From Cheiracanthium punctorium (taxonomy: Eukaryota > Arthropoda > Arachnida > Araneae > Cheiracanthiidae), in contig JAWZYV010002511.1 in the NCBI GenBank assembly GCA_038373885.1, positions 124,001-188,000 on the forward strand: 64,000 bases of DNA, in the 5' to 3' direction. This document shows, piece by piece, positions 22,932 to 34,684 of this stretch. Below the pieces are notes generated by a model. The model ran no database searches. It was not told the origin of the DNA and was given only the letters and a program-made list of their open reading frames with translations. The position numbers and the translations under genes were made by a program. Numbering within the stretch: the first letter of the stretch is position 1; the number at the start of each line of letters is the position of its first letter.

Positions 22932-25261
22932 CTAGCTGCGTGCCCGTTCTTCGCACGGTAGGAAAAGAAAATTTTCCTTACATGTGTAATTCGAAATTAT
23001 TCGTGATGTGAAATTTAAAAAAAAAAGAGCAAAATTATTTGACTCTTAATGTAAAGTTTGTGTCATGAGTACTAACCTGATCATTGCAGTATAATGACTC
23101 AAAAAAATACGTCAGTGTCATTCACTATCAAAAAAGTGGAAAGCTTAATGGTTTGCAGAGAACTCCTGGCTTTCAAAATGTCTTATTTCTACATAATACT
23201 GTTTTTTAGACTCAAGTTGTAGCAGTAAATACCTAAGACACTACATGAAATGGAGCACCATTTATTTCTTTCCGAACATGTACCATATAAGGAAAGTATT
23301 GTAATCATGAAAAAATTCGACTTCGAGATTTTGGTGTATTTACACGTTTTGAGGTCTTCTGAATTCATTCATGCTATTTTCAAGAGATGTTTTTTAAATA
23401 GCTGCGCACCCGCTCTTCATACGGGAAGAAGGGAATATTTTACTACTAAAATCATATCTGCATGTGACAAAACAGAATTTCATTTTTAAAAAAGTTCAAG
23501 TAATCTCCTCTGTTGAAATTACTGCGGGATATATTAACGCAAATTAGAATTACTTTTCATTTAGTTGGTTGTAAGACAACCGTTGAAAAAGGATAAACAC
23601 TTTTAATTTCATGTAATATAACGTGGTACATTGCGATTTATTCATATTATCTTTACAAATCTAATAATACTACTTATTACGTACATTAATACTATCTATA
23701 CTCGCTTCTCCCTCTTCAAGGCTCCCTTAAAAGAAACAGCTTAGATTATTTGGCCTCAATGGGATCTTGTGATTCTGTGGCGATTCTGTGCAATTTACGC
23801 ATTAGCATAAATAATAATCATTTCACATAATGGTTGCCATTAAGGAAACTCTCCATATATATTTAATTTATACATAGTTTTATAAGATTGCCGTATTTAG
23901 CGCCGTAAACCATTTCATCTTACTGTGGGAGAAAATATCCAAGGGGTGCCATTTTAAATATCCATGTATCTAATATAGCGATATCTTTTATATCCTCCAT
24001 AGCCCTGTCTCCTGAAAAACATCAAACTGTGTAATCTCGAGGAGCTACTTATTCCCATTTTAATTGTTACAGGGCGTTAGAGTTGCAGAGTTTACAAATT
24101 TCACGCATTTTTTTTAATTTATGACGTCACTGTTTGACTGCCGTAAAGGATACCCCGGTAGATTGAGGGAGTTAATTTCGATATTTCGCATAATTGTTTT
24201 CAAACGGTATCATTAAAACTTTGCGTTGGACCATTATGGAGGAACGTAATTCAACGTTAAAATAAAACTATACTCGCAACCTGCATGCGTATGTTAGGCA
24301 ACGCCTACGCTAAATTAAATGCAAAAAATAAAAATAGTAAATAGAAAAATTTTAATATATCGCGCTTTGAAACGAACTTTGTAACTTTTAGAATGAACAT
24401 TTTCAACGCCGTGAAAACATTTCAATTTTTAAATAAGCACCGGATTAAAATACCACTTCTAATAATAATAATCGCGAATTTCTTAGTTCATTTCTACAGT
24501 AAATTTTAATCAAAATATCGTCTCCCTGTGTTGAAAACAGAGCTGGAATAAATGAGTTAAAATTATTGCGTAATTTTTACGTATCTTAAAGCATTTGACG
24601 TCATAGATCCTCACTTGCGAATTGAAATTCTGATATCCCATTTAAAAACTCGATTGGTTGAAAAAAACCTTTTTTTTTAATCCTTTCTGTGGCAACAACC
24701 GAACATAAATTCTCGTGCCGTGATCGCAATGTAATGAATGGCGTAAGATCGCGTTGATGCTATTAAATTCTAAACATTAGGCTGCATTAAAATTCGTAAA
24801 AAATCATCTAATTTACATAATTTTTTCGTTTTTATTTTAAAAGAGGGAGAAAAGAATGTTTCACGATTTGTCAAAATATCTAAAAGTTATGACGGATAGA
24901 ATTCAAGATGCGACAGTTTTAAAATTATTTTACGAAAAAAAATCGCGAAGCAGATGTTTAGTAAAAAAATTCCTAAAAATCGGTAAATCATGTTACGTAT
25001 TCAGAATAAATTGTTTTTAAAAGAAAATTTCCTCCTCTATCCGATGATACAAATGCCGTTTTGCTGTGAGCGTAATTTCCGCCGTTATTACGAATTAGGT
25101 GAGAAAAAATGCCAAAAATCGCATAAAATATAAAATAAAAAAAAATCTAGGTCGAATTTTGAGAAAATCGCTTCGAGGTGCACAACTACATATTTACATC
25201 TTCCCGAGTACCAAATTTGGTGTTTCTAGGTGTAGCCGTTTGTCCGTAACGCTGCCGACAG

Positions 25262-25293
<32 letters not shown>

Positions 25294-25323
25294 ACAGACA
25301 CCTTCTTTTATAATAAGTAGAGA
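22932..25323 (-). mobile_element. Helitron unit 2 (non-autonomous, 2392 bp)
   Basis: On the minus strand it begins TCTCTACTTATTATAAAAG (ending at 25323) and ends CCGTGCGAAGAACGGGCACG then CAGCTAG (22932). These are the Helitron signatures: 5' TC, a GC-rich hairpin shortly before the end, a 3' CTAG, and insertion between A and T with no duplication. A second, internal hairpin terminus (CCCGTATGAAGAGCGGG, then CAGCTATT) lies about 470 bp inside the 3' end, near 23397-23425. Unit 3 follows without a gap. A 79-codon open frame (23250-23489) is not considered a gene. Confidence 0.85.
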
Positions 25324-27968
25324 CTAGCTGCGTGCCCGTTCTTCGCACGGTAGGAAACGAAAATTTTCCTTACATGTGTAATTCGAAATTATTCGTGATG
25401 TGAAATTTAAAAAAAAAAGAGCAAAATTATTTGACTCTTAATGTAAAGTTTGTGTCATGAGTACTAACCTGATCATTGCAGTATAATGACTCAAAAAAAT
25501 ACGTCAGTGTCATTCACTATCAAAAAAGTGGAAAGCTTAATGGTTTGCAGAGAACTCCTGGCTTTCAAAATGTCTTATTTCTACATAATACTGTTTTTTA
25601 GACTCAAGTTGTAGCAGTAAATACCTAAGACACTACATGAAATGGAGCACCATTTATTTCTTTCCGAACATGTACCATATAAGGAAAGTATTGTAATCAT
25701 GAAAAAATTCGACTTCGAGATTTTGGTGTATTTACACGTTTTGAGGTCTTCTGAATTCATTCATGCTATTTTCAAGAGATGTTTTTTAAATAGCTGCGCA
25801 CCCGCTCTTCATACGGGAAGAAGGGAATATTTTACTACTAAAATCATATCTGCATGTGACAAAACAGAATTTCATTTTTAAAAAAGTTCAAGTAATCTCC
25901 TCTGTTGAAATTACTGCGGGATATATTAACGCAAATTAGAATTACTTTTCATTTAGTTGGTTGTAAGACAACCGTTGAAAAAGGATAAACACTTTTAATT
26001 TCATGTAATATAACGTGGTACATTGCGATTTATTCATATTATCTTTACAAATCTAATAATACTACTTATTACGTACATTAATACTATCTATACTCGCTTC
26101 TCCCTCTTCAAGGCTCCCTTAAAAGAAACAGCTTAGATTATTTGGCCTCAATGGGATCTTGTGATTCTGTGGCGATTCTGTGCAATTTACGCATTAGCAT
26201 AAATAATAATCATTTCACATAATGGTTGCCATTAAGGAAACTCTCCATATATATTTAATTTATACATAGTTTTATAAGATTGCCGTATTTAGCGCCGTAA
26301 ACCATTTCATCTTACTGTGGGAGAAAATATCCAAGGGGTGCCATTTTAAATATCCATGTATCTAATATAGCGATATCTTTTATATCCTCCATAGCCCTGT
26401 CTCCTGAAAAACATCAAACTGTGTAATCTCGAGGAGCTACTTATTCCCATTTTAATTGTTACAGGGCGTTAGAGTTGCAGAGTTTACAAATTTCACGCAT
26501 TTTTTTTAATTTATGACGTCACTGTTTGACTGCCGTAAAGGATACCCCGGTAGATTGAGGGAGTTAATTTCGATATTTCGCATAATTGTTTTCAAACGGT
26601 ATCATTAAAACTTTGCGTTGGACCATTATGGAGGAACGTAATTCAACGTTAAAATAAAACTATACTCGCAACCTGCATGCGTATGTTAGGCAACGCCTAC
26701 GCTAAATTAAATGCAAAAAATAAAAATAGTAAATAGAAAAATTTTAATATATCGCGCTTTGAAACGAACTTTGTAACTTTTAGAATGAACATTTTCAACG
26801 CCGTGAAAACATTTCAATTTTTAAATAAGCACCGGATTAAAATACCACTTCTAATAATAATAATCGCGAATTTCTTAGTTCATTTCTACAGTAAATTTTA
26901 ATCAAAATATCGTCTCCCTGTGTTGAAAACAGAGCTGGAATAAATGAGTTAAAATTATTGCGTAATTTTTACGTATCTTAAAGCATTTGACGTCATAGAT
27001 CCTCACTTGCGAATTGAAATTCTGATATCCCATTTAAAAACTCGATTGGTTGAAAAAAACCTTTTTTTTTAATCCTTTCTGTGGCAACAACCGAACATAA
27101 ATTCTCGTGCCGTGATCGCAATGTAATGAATGGCGTAAGATCGCGTTGATGCTATTAAATTCTAAACATTAGGCTGCATTAAAATTCGTAAAAAATCATC
27201 TAATTTACATAATTTTTTCGTTTTTATTTTAAAAGAGGGAGAAAAGAATGTTTCACGATTTGTCAAAATATCTAAAAGTTATGACGGATAGAATTCAAGA
27301 TGCGACAGTTTTAAAATTATTTTACGAAAAAAAATCGCGAAGCAGATGTTTAGTAAAAAAATTCCTAAAAATCGGTAAATCATGTTACGTATTCAGAATA
27401 AATTGTTTTTAAAAGAAAATTTCCTCCTCTATCCGATGATACAAATGCCGTTTTGCTGTGAGCGTAATTTCCGCCGTTATTACGAATTAGGTGAGAAAAA
27501 ATGCCAAAAATCGCATAAAATATAAAATAAAAAAAAATCTAGGTCGAATTTTGAGAAAATCGCTTCGAGGTGCACAACTACATATTTACATCTTCCCGAG
27601 CAGTGGCGGATCCAGAAATTTTTTTTGGGAGGGGCTAAATTTTTTTAAAAGCTTATTTCACCCAATTAAAATGTACTATAAATCAAAATTTTAGGCCGAA
27701 CCAATGTATTAGGCTTTTGGGAGGGGCTAAGTAATAAAATATGATCATTTTAGCTATTTAAAGTGTATAATAAAACAGAATGTTACCCTTGAGCAATCTC
27801 TTTTGGGGGGGGCTGAAGCCCCCTAGCCCCTCCCCTGGATCCGCTACTGTTCCCGAGTACCAAATTTGGTGTTTCTAGGTGTAGCCGTTTGTCCGTAACG
27901 CTGCCGACAGACACACCCACCCACACACACACACACACACAGACACCTTCTTTTATAATAAGTAGAGA
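25324..27968 (-). mobile_element. Helitron unit 3, invaded by an hAT MITE
   Basis: Almost identical to unit 2 with an exact 2392-bp period up to the MITE insertion; one of the few differences seen is a single base near 25355. The 5' TC end is at 27968 and is followed by host T on the plus strand, giving the expected A upstream on the minus strand. The unit has gained a 249-bp hAT MITE and a slightly altered CA repeat. Confidence 0.85.
27593..27857. mobile_element. hAT MITE in Helitron unit 3
   Basis: Element 27601-27849 with ends CAGTGGCGGATCCAG and CTGGATCCGCTACTG. Perfect 8-bp duplication TTCCCGAG (27593-27600, 27850-27857), a sequence also present once in the uninvaded units. Non-coding, with purine and pyrimidine G/C-rich subterminal runs. 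Confidence 0.92.
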
Positions 27969-28267
27969 TTTCATTCACAGAACCTAAACATAAACAAAAC
28001 TTTTCATGCACAATGCACATGTTTACACAGTTTTTAATCTTATTATACATGCTTTCTTTCAAACAAGTGAGCATGTCCCGTAGCTTAATTACATCACAGA
28101 AATTATGAATAAATTCTGAATTTATATAAATGGGAGATAACTACAATCTGTGTGATTTTGTTCTTTTTCCTTCAAAATTGTGGAAAGTGCGTTTAACCAG
28201 GATTTGAAATATCTGGTATGTAACCAAATGCAAGTCTGTCTGAATACAACAAAAAATATTTTGCTAG

Positions 28268-28429
28268 CAGAGCTGCCAAGTCTCCGGCTTTTTTCGGGAG
28301 ATTTCCCACCACTAATATTTACCTACATATTTATGCTTAAAATAAGTCCAAATATTTAATGCAAAATAAAACTGTCTAAAAATTATGGTGGGAAATCTCC
28401 CGGAAAAAGCCGGAGACTTGGCACCTCTG
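28268..28429. mobile_element. MITE family C copy
   Basis: Ends CAGAGCTGCCAAGTCTCCGG and CCGGAGACTTGGCACCTCTG. Very close to the copy at 11279. Confidence 0.75.
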
Positions 28430-28590
28430 ATCTTGCGTTATTTTCTCCCATAATATCGCAGAATATAATATAGAATAGTGTCTTTTGTTGTAGTATTTTG
28501 TAGTTAAGCAATAAATATTAAGTTTATAGCACATACAGTTGTTTTATTAATATGTCCCCGGCAAGTCCCATGGGATCCCCTAATCTAATC

Positions 28591-29619
28591 CTCTAGGGCA
28601 GTGCTCCGCAACCTTTTTATCGCCGCGGACCGGTCAACGTTTGATAATTTTACGGAGGCCCACTGAGAACGGGGGACATTGATTGTTTATATTTTAGATT
28701 TTTTGTATTTAATAATTAGAATTTAATTGCATTAAAACATGACTTCAAAATGAAATACAGTCACATAAAAAATGAATATAAAGTGACTTAACATTTTAAC
28801 TCACTAGAATGCTAATTTAGAATGCATACTATAAAAAGAGAACCTAGATCTCGTTCTTTGCTAAAAGACGGTTCCACCTGGGTGTGATAGGGGACACTGA
28901 CACCCGCTTGTGTCCAGTTTATACCGTTGTTTTGTTTTGGTTGCTCTCGCCGCAGAAAACCCCGCTTCATGCAGATTGGAGATCCGAAAACGGCAAAAGG
29001 GATCGTTGTTGTTCGAAAAAATCATGTGATTTTGGTACATAAGTACGAATAAACTAATTATAATAGGCACTTCAAAATTTTGAAACTGCCTCTTTACAAG
29101 CTGTATTACATACTGAAATAAACGATAAATCTGTATCAGTTTGAAAACTTTTAGAAAAAAATTCTTAAAAATCGGAAATTTTCGCAAAACGTGTCACTCT
29201 TCGAAAAATCTTGCAGCTCAGATCCATGTTTAAGAGTTTTTCCTGAAAATTTCACAAAAGCCACAACTTTTTCGCTTATTGTAGTGTGTAAAGCAGCTTA
29301 TGAAGACCTATCTGGAATTTTTTGGAGACCATGGTGCTATTAGTTTATTTCAATTTGTGTACCAAGACTAAAAACAGAGTTCTTTTCTTCGTTATACACC
29401 CTTAATGCATAACCTTGAAATGCTTAATAAACATTAAACTAATTTAAAATAGTTGCAAGAATAGTTCAGCTAGAAATGTATAAATTAACACAAACCCAAC
29501 AAAGTCGAAACCTGAGAGAAATACACCACAGTAAATAAAATGGAAATAATTTAACGTTCCTTGGGTGGACTTGGTACCAATGATCCACGGAGTGGTGGTT
29601 GAGGAACACTGCTCTACGG
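28591..29619. mobile_element. hAT element, non-autonomous, 1 kb
   Basis: Element 28599-29611 with ends CAGTGCTCCGCAACCTTTTT and GTGGTTGAGGAACACTG. Flanks CTCTAGGG and CTCTACGG match 7 of 8. The CAGTG...CAACC termini fit the Charlie-like branch of hAT. A 108-codon minus-strand frame (28861-29187) has no transposase motif. Confidence 0.8.
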
Positions 29620-31249
29620 GTCAATTGCGCAATTTAAAAAAATTCTCTTTTACTAATCAAACAATTACTTAATGTTTTATCCAATAGCAGAACACTATTT
29701 GAAATTAATTGCCTGCAAAATAAATTAAACAGATTTTGTGAATAACACTTTTTACAGTAAAAATGTAAGATATGTCCCAGCAACTCCCAGTCTTCCCTAC
29801 ATATATGAAGCGATTCATGCACAAAATTTAACATAAACTTCGACTTAACGCTGGTTAAAGGAAAATATATCCATTACGATGGCTATATGCTTTTGAATAT
29901 TCAATTTTAAGAATTAAATTTATTTAATTTATTTATTGTGATTTACAAGTAAATGGTAAAGTCAAGAGTAAAATTGTAGAGACATTTATAAAATCTTAAG
30001 AAACTGCTGCGTTACAGTAAACAACAAAATTGCGGTCCTCGTAAAACTGTCATTTACTTCTTCGTATTGTACACTGCTCCAAAGTATGATGCATCTATGA
30101 AAACTCCATTTAGTAGTTTTGTTTCGCTCTTTCTAAATGATATTACGGTATTCCTTTCGTCAAAGCAGATGCTATCATACTTCCCAGGGGCATTGAGTAA
30201 CAGCGATCTATCCATCGAGCTATTACCTTTATGGGATTTCAGGTGGGGTGAACTAAAATGACGTCTCTTTCGTTCCCCCCACGACTGATTAGAGCCCTCC
30301 CCGCCCCTCCAATATTGATCGGACCATTTGGCACGTGGGACTCGACAATCATTATGTATTGCCATTGTCCATTCGGCAGAGGTAGCTAAATTTCTTGCAA
30401 TGCTCGTTCTTGCGAAGAAATGTTGCTTGATTTATTTATTTACTTTAACAACACTGTTTACGTTTCTTTGTACCGTGAAACGTTAGTGATTTATCCAATG
30501 TTCGGAAGAAGCAAGTTAATTTAGTTGATCAATCGATTTTCAGAAAGGTGATTGTACGTCAAAAGTACGCGATGTTTTTAAAATTTTTGAACTGGTTTAA
30601 AAAGTTAGGGGAGATGTTTATTCAAGGAGATTTTTTTTCACTGCATATAAATTACAAATTCTAAGCATTCTATTGCCAAATTAGCAGGTTTTATTAGCGT
30701 TTTACAAAATTTTTCCACTTTTCTCGAATGAATTTATTTAAGAATAATCGATATGTCAAAGTTTTTGCCTAGAGTACGCAGTTTTAATTAGTGTGTGCTT
30801 TAGTCAATGAACTGCAACCTGTTCACGTTAAACTTCATAAAGCAGAAGATACATAAAAGCAAAAAGCACAGCGAGTTAGACTTCATAAAGCATAAGTTTC
30901 ATAAAAGCAAAAAAACATGCTTTAAAAATTGGGGATTTCTTGAGTTTTAAAAAGACTACACGCATAAGTATATAAGTTATTAAAATTGACATCTGTGTTT
31001 TTTAATTCATCCGTTAAACTTCGATATTCATTATATTGTTACCAAAACTGTTTTCTAGAGAGTTTTGTTAATTGAAGTTCTCATTTTTTTTTATTATTAT
31101 GTGTCACTTACAAACATTTCCTTATTTATCTCAGAGGTTGATAAATGCGATACTTCATAAAGTTGTATATTCCTTGATAAAGTTAATATCGTTTGAATTA
31201 CTCAATTAAATTAAGATGCAAAAATTTCCAAGGAAAATATTTAGCTTCG
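29620..31249. other. unassigned stretch with one orphan open frame
   Basis: A 103-codon minus-strand frame (30365-30054, starting MAIHNDCRVPRAKW) covers a locally GC-richer patch. I do not recognise it and no splice or family evidence supports it. A weak 50-bp direct repeat (CTTCATAAAGCA) occurs at about 30832 and 30882. Confidence 0.35.
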
Positions 31250-31450
31250 TCTAACTACAGGCACGTATCCAGAAAAACAATTTGGGGGGGAGGTCCAAAA
31301 ATTTCGTGGTGGGGGGTCCAAACCGTAAAAAAGGCTGAATTTTTCACATAAAGCCTATATCATTATAATTTTAGTAACAAAAATGAAAATTTCAGGGGGG
31401 GGGGCGGACCCCCTGGACCCCCCCCCCTTAAATACGTCATTGTGTAACTA
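31250..31450. mobile_element. hAT MITE with poly-G/poly-C core
   Basis: Element 31258-31442 beginning CAGGCACGTATCCAG and ending AATACGTCATTG. Flanks TCTAACTA and TGTAACTA match 7 of 8. Runs of G (31288-31295, 31396-31404) and C (31421-31429) dominate the interior. Confidence 0.75.
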
Positions 31451-31583
31451 ATAATGTGATTATTCTATTCTTACCAAATGCTAATGGTATTTGATTTTTC
31501 CCATTTGTAACGAAATATATGCCTTATAAAATAATTAATTAATTGAAAATACAATAAATACTGCTTATTTTCATACGTTCATA

Positions 31584-31745
31584 GTACAACTGCCAACTCC
31601 TCCGATTTTATTGAATAATTTTCCACCCCTAATTTTTACTTAGATATTTAAACTTAAGATTAATCCAAATTTGAAAATTTCAACTGAACTATCTGGAAAT
31701 TGTGGTGGAAAATCTTTCGATGAAATCGGAAGAGTTGGATGCTAC
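31584..31745. mobile_element. MITE family C copy
   Basis: Ends TACAACTGCCAACTCCTCCG and CGGAAGAGTTGGATGCTA; interior TTTTCCACCCCTAATTTTTA. Confidence 0.65.
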
Positions 31746-31972
31746 ATCATGGGTGAAAATATAGAAACAGCAATTGATAGATTTGCTGAATCATCGACTA
31801 TCATAAATTTATCTCTTAACCTTATCTCACCAAAGCCTTCAATAGGATGAAATCGGAAGAGTTGGAAGCTACATCATGGGTGAAAATATAGAAACAGCAA
31901 TTGATAGATTTGCTGAATCATCGACTATCATAAATTTATCTCTTAACCTTATCTCACCAAAGCCTTCAATAG
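31719..31972. repeat. 127-bp tandem duplication
   Basis: 31719-31845 is repeated at 31846-31972 with almost no change. It includes the right end of the family C MITE plus about 100 bp of flank. Confidence 0.9.
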
Positions 31973-32341
31973 AATTCTTTAGAACTTGAGATGGCAAATT
32001 TCCCCAAGGAGTACCCCTGAATGGTTTGTTTATATCCTCACGTTTCCCGGAGAATTAGTCCGGTCAGACCTGGGAGCTGTCTGAGTTAACGTAATTTGTT
32101 GAAATAGCTCATCTTGCTCCTTCTATACCCTCTCAGACATTCAATACTCTTTTCAACCATTGAAAGTAATCAGTTGAAAGTAATCACTTTCAATCTTTTA
32201 ATGAAAGTGAAGGCTAAGTAGAGGTTAATTATTACCTAAGACTAAAAAAGATAGACAATAAGAAAATGACTTTTACAACCTATACTTTGCTTTAAGCACT
32301 ATTATTGCAGTAAACAAGGCTATGAACACCATGATTCATTA
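31973..32341. other. unassigned stretch
   Basis: Contains the short direct repeat CAGTTGAAAGTAATCACTTT region near 32160-32190. No element recognised. Confidence 0.4.
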
Positions 32342-32524
32342 CCGCCACCCAAGGGGTGTAGTTGCTTAAGAACCATTCTATCACGCTTTGGTTCCTGGGT
32401 CGCCTTGCTGCATGGATGTTAATTTGTCCGTCCCTTCATAGGTGGTAAAGCTGGCCGGCCCCATAATAAAACGGCCACAATACCTTCGGGCAGTTGTAGT
32501 GGACAATCTCTAATCGACAAATGC
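32342..32524 (+). mobile_element. tRNA-derived SINE, diverged copy
   Basis: Shares its body with the SINE at 47211-47426 (blocks CATGGATGTTAA, TTGTCCGTCCCTTCATAGG, CCCATAATAAAA), here on the plus strand. The tRNA-like head (CACCCAAGGGGTGTAGTTGC) is degraded. It abuts a family B element. Confidence 0.7.
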
Positions 32525-33100
32525 CAACACCTCTTAGATATAGAAAGCCTTACAACTCCTGCGTCATCAAGCTTTGACGTCATTTGGCCTACATTTAGAG
32601 TTTTATTTTCACAAAATAAAAATATCAAAAATTTCTGATGAATTTACCCATGGATAGCAATATTTTAATAATTTGAGATAAAAATTATAATTTTACGACA
32701 AATGGTAATTTTTAATCATGACTAATTAAACAATATGATAAGGAAATAGATCATACTAAATCAGGGGCGTAGCCAAGGGGAGGGGTTAGAGGGGTCATAA
32801 CCCCCCATAAGGAATTTTTTGCCATACAAAATGTATATTCTTAACTCCCTTATCACACACATGTATGCATATATGTGAGTTGCAGTAGTCATAAACCCCC
32901 CCCATGAAAAATTTCTGGCTACGCCCCTGTACTAAATTACTTTGTATGAGAAAGATATTTTAATTTTAATGTATAATTTAAAATATTTGCTAATATTCTT
33001 AGCACTCACCAGAAATTTTTAATAGTTTTATTTTATGAAAATAAATCTTTTAAATGTAGCCCAAATGATGACGTCAAAGCTTGCTGATGTAGGAGTTGTG
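32525..33100. mobile_element. MITE family B split by an hAT MITE
   Basis: Left end CAACACCTCTTAGATATAG; right arm GATGACGTCAAAGCTTGCTG ... TAGGAGTTGTG. The hAT MITE at 32762-32939 interrupts it. Confidence 0.7.
32754..32947. mobile_element. hAT MITE (CAGGGGCGTAGCC family)
   Basis: Element 32762-32939, ends CAGGGGCGTAGCCAAGGGG and GGCTACGCCCCTG. Perfect 8-bp duplication TACTAAAT on both sides. Confidence 0.92.
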
Positions 33101-33160
33101 AAAAAAAATTTGAAAAAAACAAACGAAGTTATTCCTTACCATAGGAAAGTCATTTATCGG

Positions 33161-33478
33161 CATTAGCTGCAACAATTCCGTGCGTACAATTAACGACTCT
33201 TTGTGAACAGTATATTTTTATGTACTTTTTCAATAGAGCAGCGAATAGGGATAGCTGCGAGACGAGACAGACATTTTTAACATTAGGATATAGGGATTTT
33301 GCGAGACGTGACAAAGATTTTAAGCTGTTTTGCGAGACGCGAGACGCCAATTCTCCGTCTCGCGTCCATCCCTAGCAACGAAATTGCCCGCTGGCTGGGA
33401 AATTTTGCTATATCCTAAGAGAAAAATTACTCTTTACAAAATGTGCTTAATTATATGAGCGGAATTGTTGCAGCTATG
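33161..33478. mobile_element. MITE family A split by an hAT MITE
   Basis: Outer parts CATTAGCTGCAACAATTCCG and GGAATTGTTGCAGCTATG. A 129-bp hAT MITE lies in the middle. Confidence 0.7.
33238..33382. mobile_element. small hAT MITE with GCGAGACG repeats
   Basis: Element 33246-33374, ends TAGGGATAGCTGCGAGACG and CGTCTCGCGTCCATCCCTA. Flanks GCAGCGAA and GCAACGAA (7 of 8). Confidence 0.85.
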
Positions 33479-33872
33479 TCAGCAGGATTACGAACCTTGG
33501 GATGTAAACTCGACTAGCCATGAATGCATTTTCTTTTTGGAAGCTTTCTGGATGAACCATTTCCCTGTCATGCTTGGAGACTTTTCTACTGCACGGTTCC
33601 TAAATACAAACGTTCAACTCCATTTTGGGGGTAAAGCTTCTATTCTAGGTACTGCAATAAACATTCTTTTCGGTTCGGTTTAGTTCGGTTCAGTTTCTGG
33701 ATGAGTAATGTCATCCAGAAACTGAGCTGAAAGGATGGATACTTTCATTTCATTTTTAAATACGAACCAAAATTGCAAGAAACTTACCTCGTCAGAACAT
33801 TTTACACTCTGTGACCTTGTTTTTGTACGATTTACCATAAACGAAACATTTTCTAAATTTTTTAGATAAAGC
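33479..33872. other. unassigned stretch
   Basis: A short inverted pair, TTCAGTTTCTGGATGA and TCATCCAGAAACTGAG, spans 33688-33726. Nothing else recognised. Confidence 0.45.
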
Positions 33873-34060
33873 GCATCAACCAGAGGCGTAGCCAAGGGGG
33901 GGGGGAGGGTCAGGGGGGTCATAACCCCCCCATGAGAAATTTTTGCCATACAAAATGTATGTTCGTCACTACATTATCACACTCACGCATACATATATAT
34001 GAGTTGTAGTAGTCGTAACCCCCCCCATGAAAACTTTCTGGCTACGCCCCTGGCATCAAC
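33873..34060. mobile_element. hAT MITE (CAGGGGCGTAGCC family)
   Basis: Element 33881-34052, ends CAGAGGCGTAGCCAAGGGG and GGCTACGCCCCTG. Perfect 8-bp duplication GCATCAAC. Confidence 0.92.
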
Positions 34061-34207
34061 AGATTGTGATCAGGCGTACGTGATAATCGAGATAATTTGA
34101 AGTACTTGAATCAATCTACATTTTAAGAGATTGATAGCATGAAAGGTCGTAAAACTAAAAGTTGAATTCTAGACTTACATTTATTGGCTAATTTATTTTG
34201 CACGTAC

Positions 34208-34416
34208 TTACTGAAAGAGATGGTTGGTTGGTTGTGTGTGATTATGGCCACGTTACACTAGGGCGATCTGCCAAGGGGGGGATGCCTTGGTAGGAGGACT
34301 TTCTAAGTGGTTCTAACGCGTATTCAAGTTACATCTGGAGAAAACCAACCAAAACTCCAGACCGTTTGACCGACAGCCGCGCGATGGGACCCGAACCCGG
34401 GTTTACTGAAAGAGAT
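34208..34416 (-). mobile_element. SINE fragment with (AACC)n tail
   Basis: A perfect 14-bp duplication TTACTGAAAGAGAT (34208-34221, 34403-34416) brackets 34222-34402. On the minus strand the element begins with a B-box-like CGGGTTCGGGTCCC and ends in AACCAACCAACC. The upstream half of the tRNA-like head is missing, so it is 5' truncated. Confidence 0.8.
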
Positions 34417-34684
34417 ATTTTTGAAATTATTACTGAAACTTTAGAAATTTCCAATACAGATTTTTAAAAAAGTATAATTTAAACTTCAAGCTACAAGGTA
34501 GTTGAATCAGAGCGAAAAAGCTTGTTACCATATGATTTTAAAATGTCTAGTTACTGGAAAAAGCTATCATATAAATAATGATAAGCTTTTTGCATGGATA
34601 AGTAGAATGTGAATACTATTTTCTTCACAAGACATGATTTGGTTATTTTCATTTCGTTGACGAAATTTCTGTTTGTGGCATATG
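34417..34684. other. unassigned AT-rich stretch
   Basis: Nothing recognised. Confidence 0.4.

Noticed and set aside
23250..25881. Conserved 79-codon open frame repeated in the Helitron units (23250-23489 and 25642-25881)
   Set aside because: Its identity between units only reflects recent duplication of the whole 2.4 kb; there is no domain, and unit 1 lacks its first part.
22861..27950. CRISPR-like array from regularly spaced repeats
   Set aside because: The regular spacing is the 2392-bp Helitron period and the short repeats are CA microsatellites; the DNA is eukaryotic.
28861..29187. hAT transposase in the 1-kb hAT element
   Set aside because: The 108-codon minus frame has none of the hAT motifs.
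30054..30365. Host gene encoding a 103-residue protein
   Set aside because: No recognisable domain, no splice or promoter evidence; kept only as an orphan frame.
33150..33350. 66-codon minus frame rich in serine and arginine
   Set aside because: It spans the GCGAGACG repeats of an hAT MITE and part of a family A element, so it is a chance frame.
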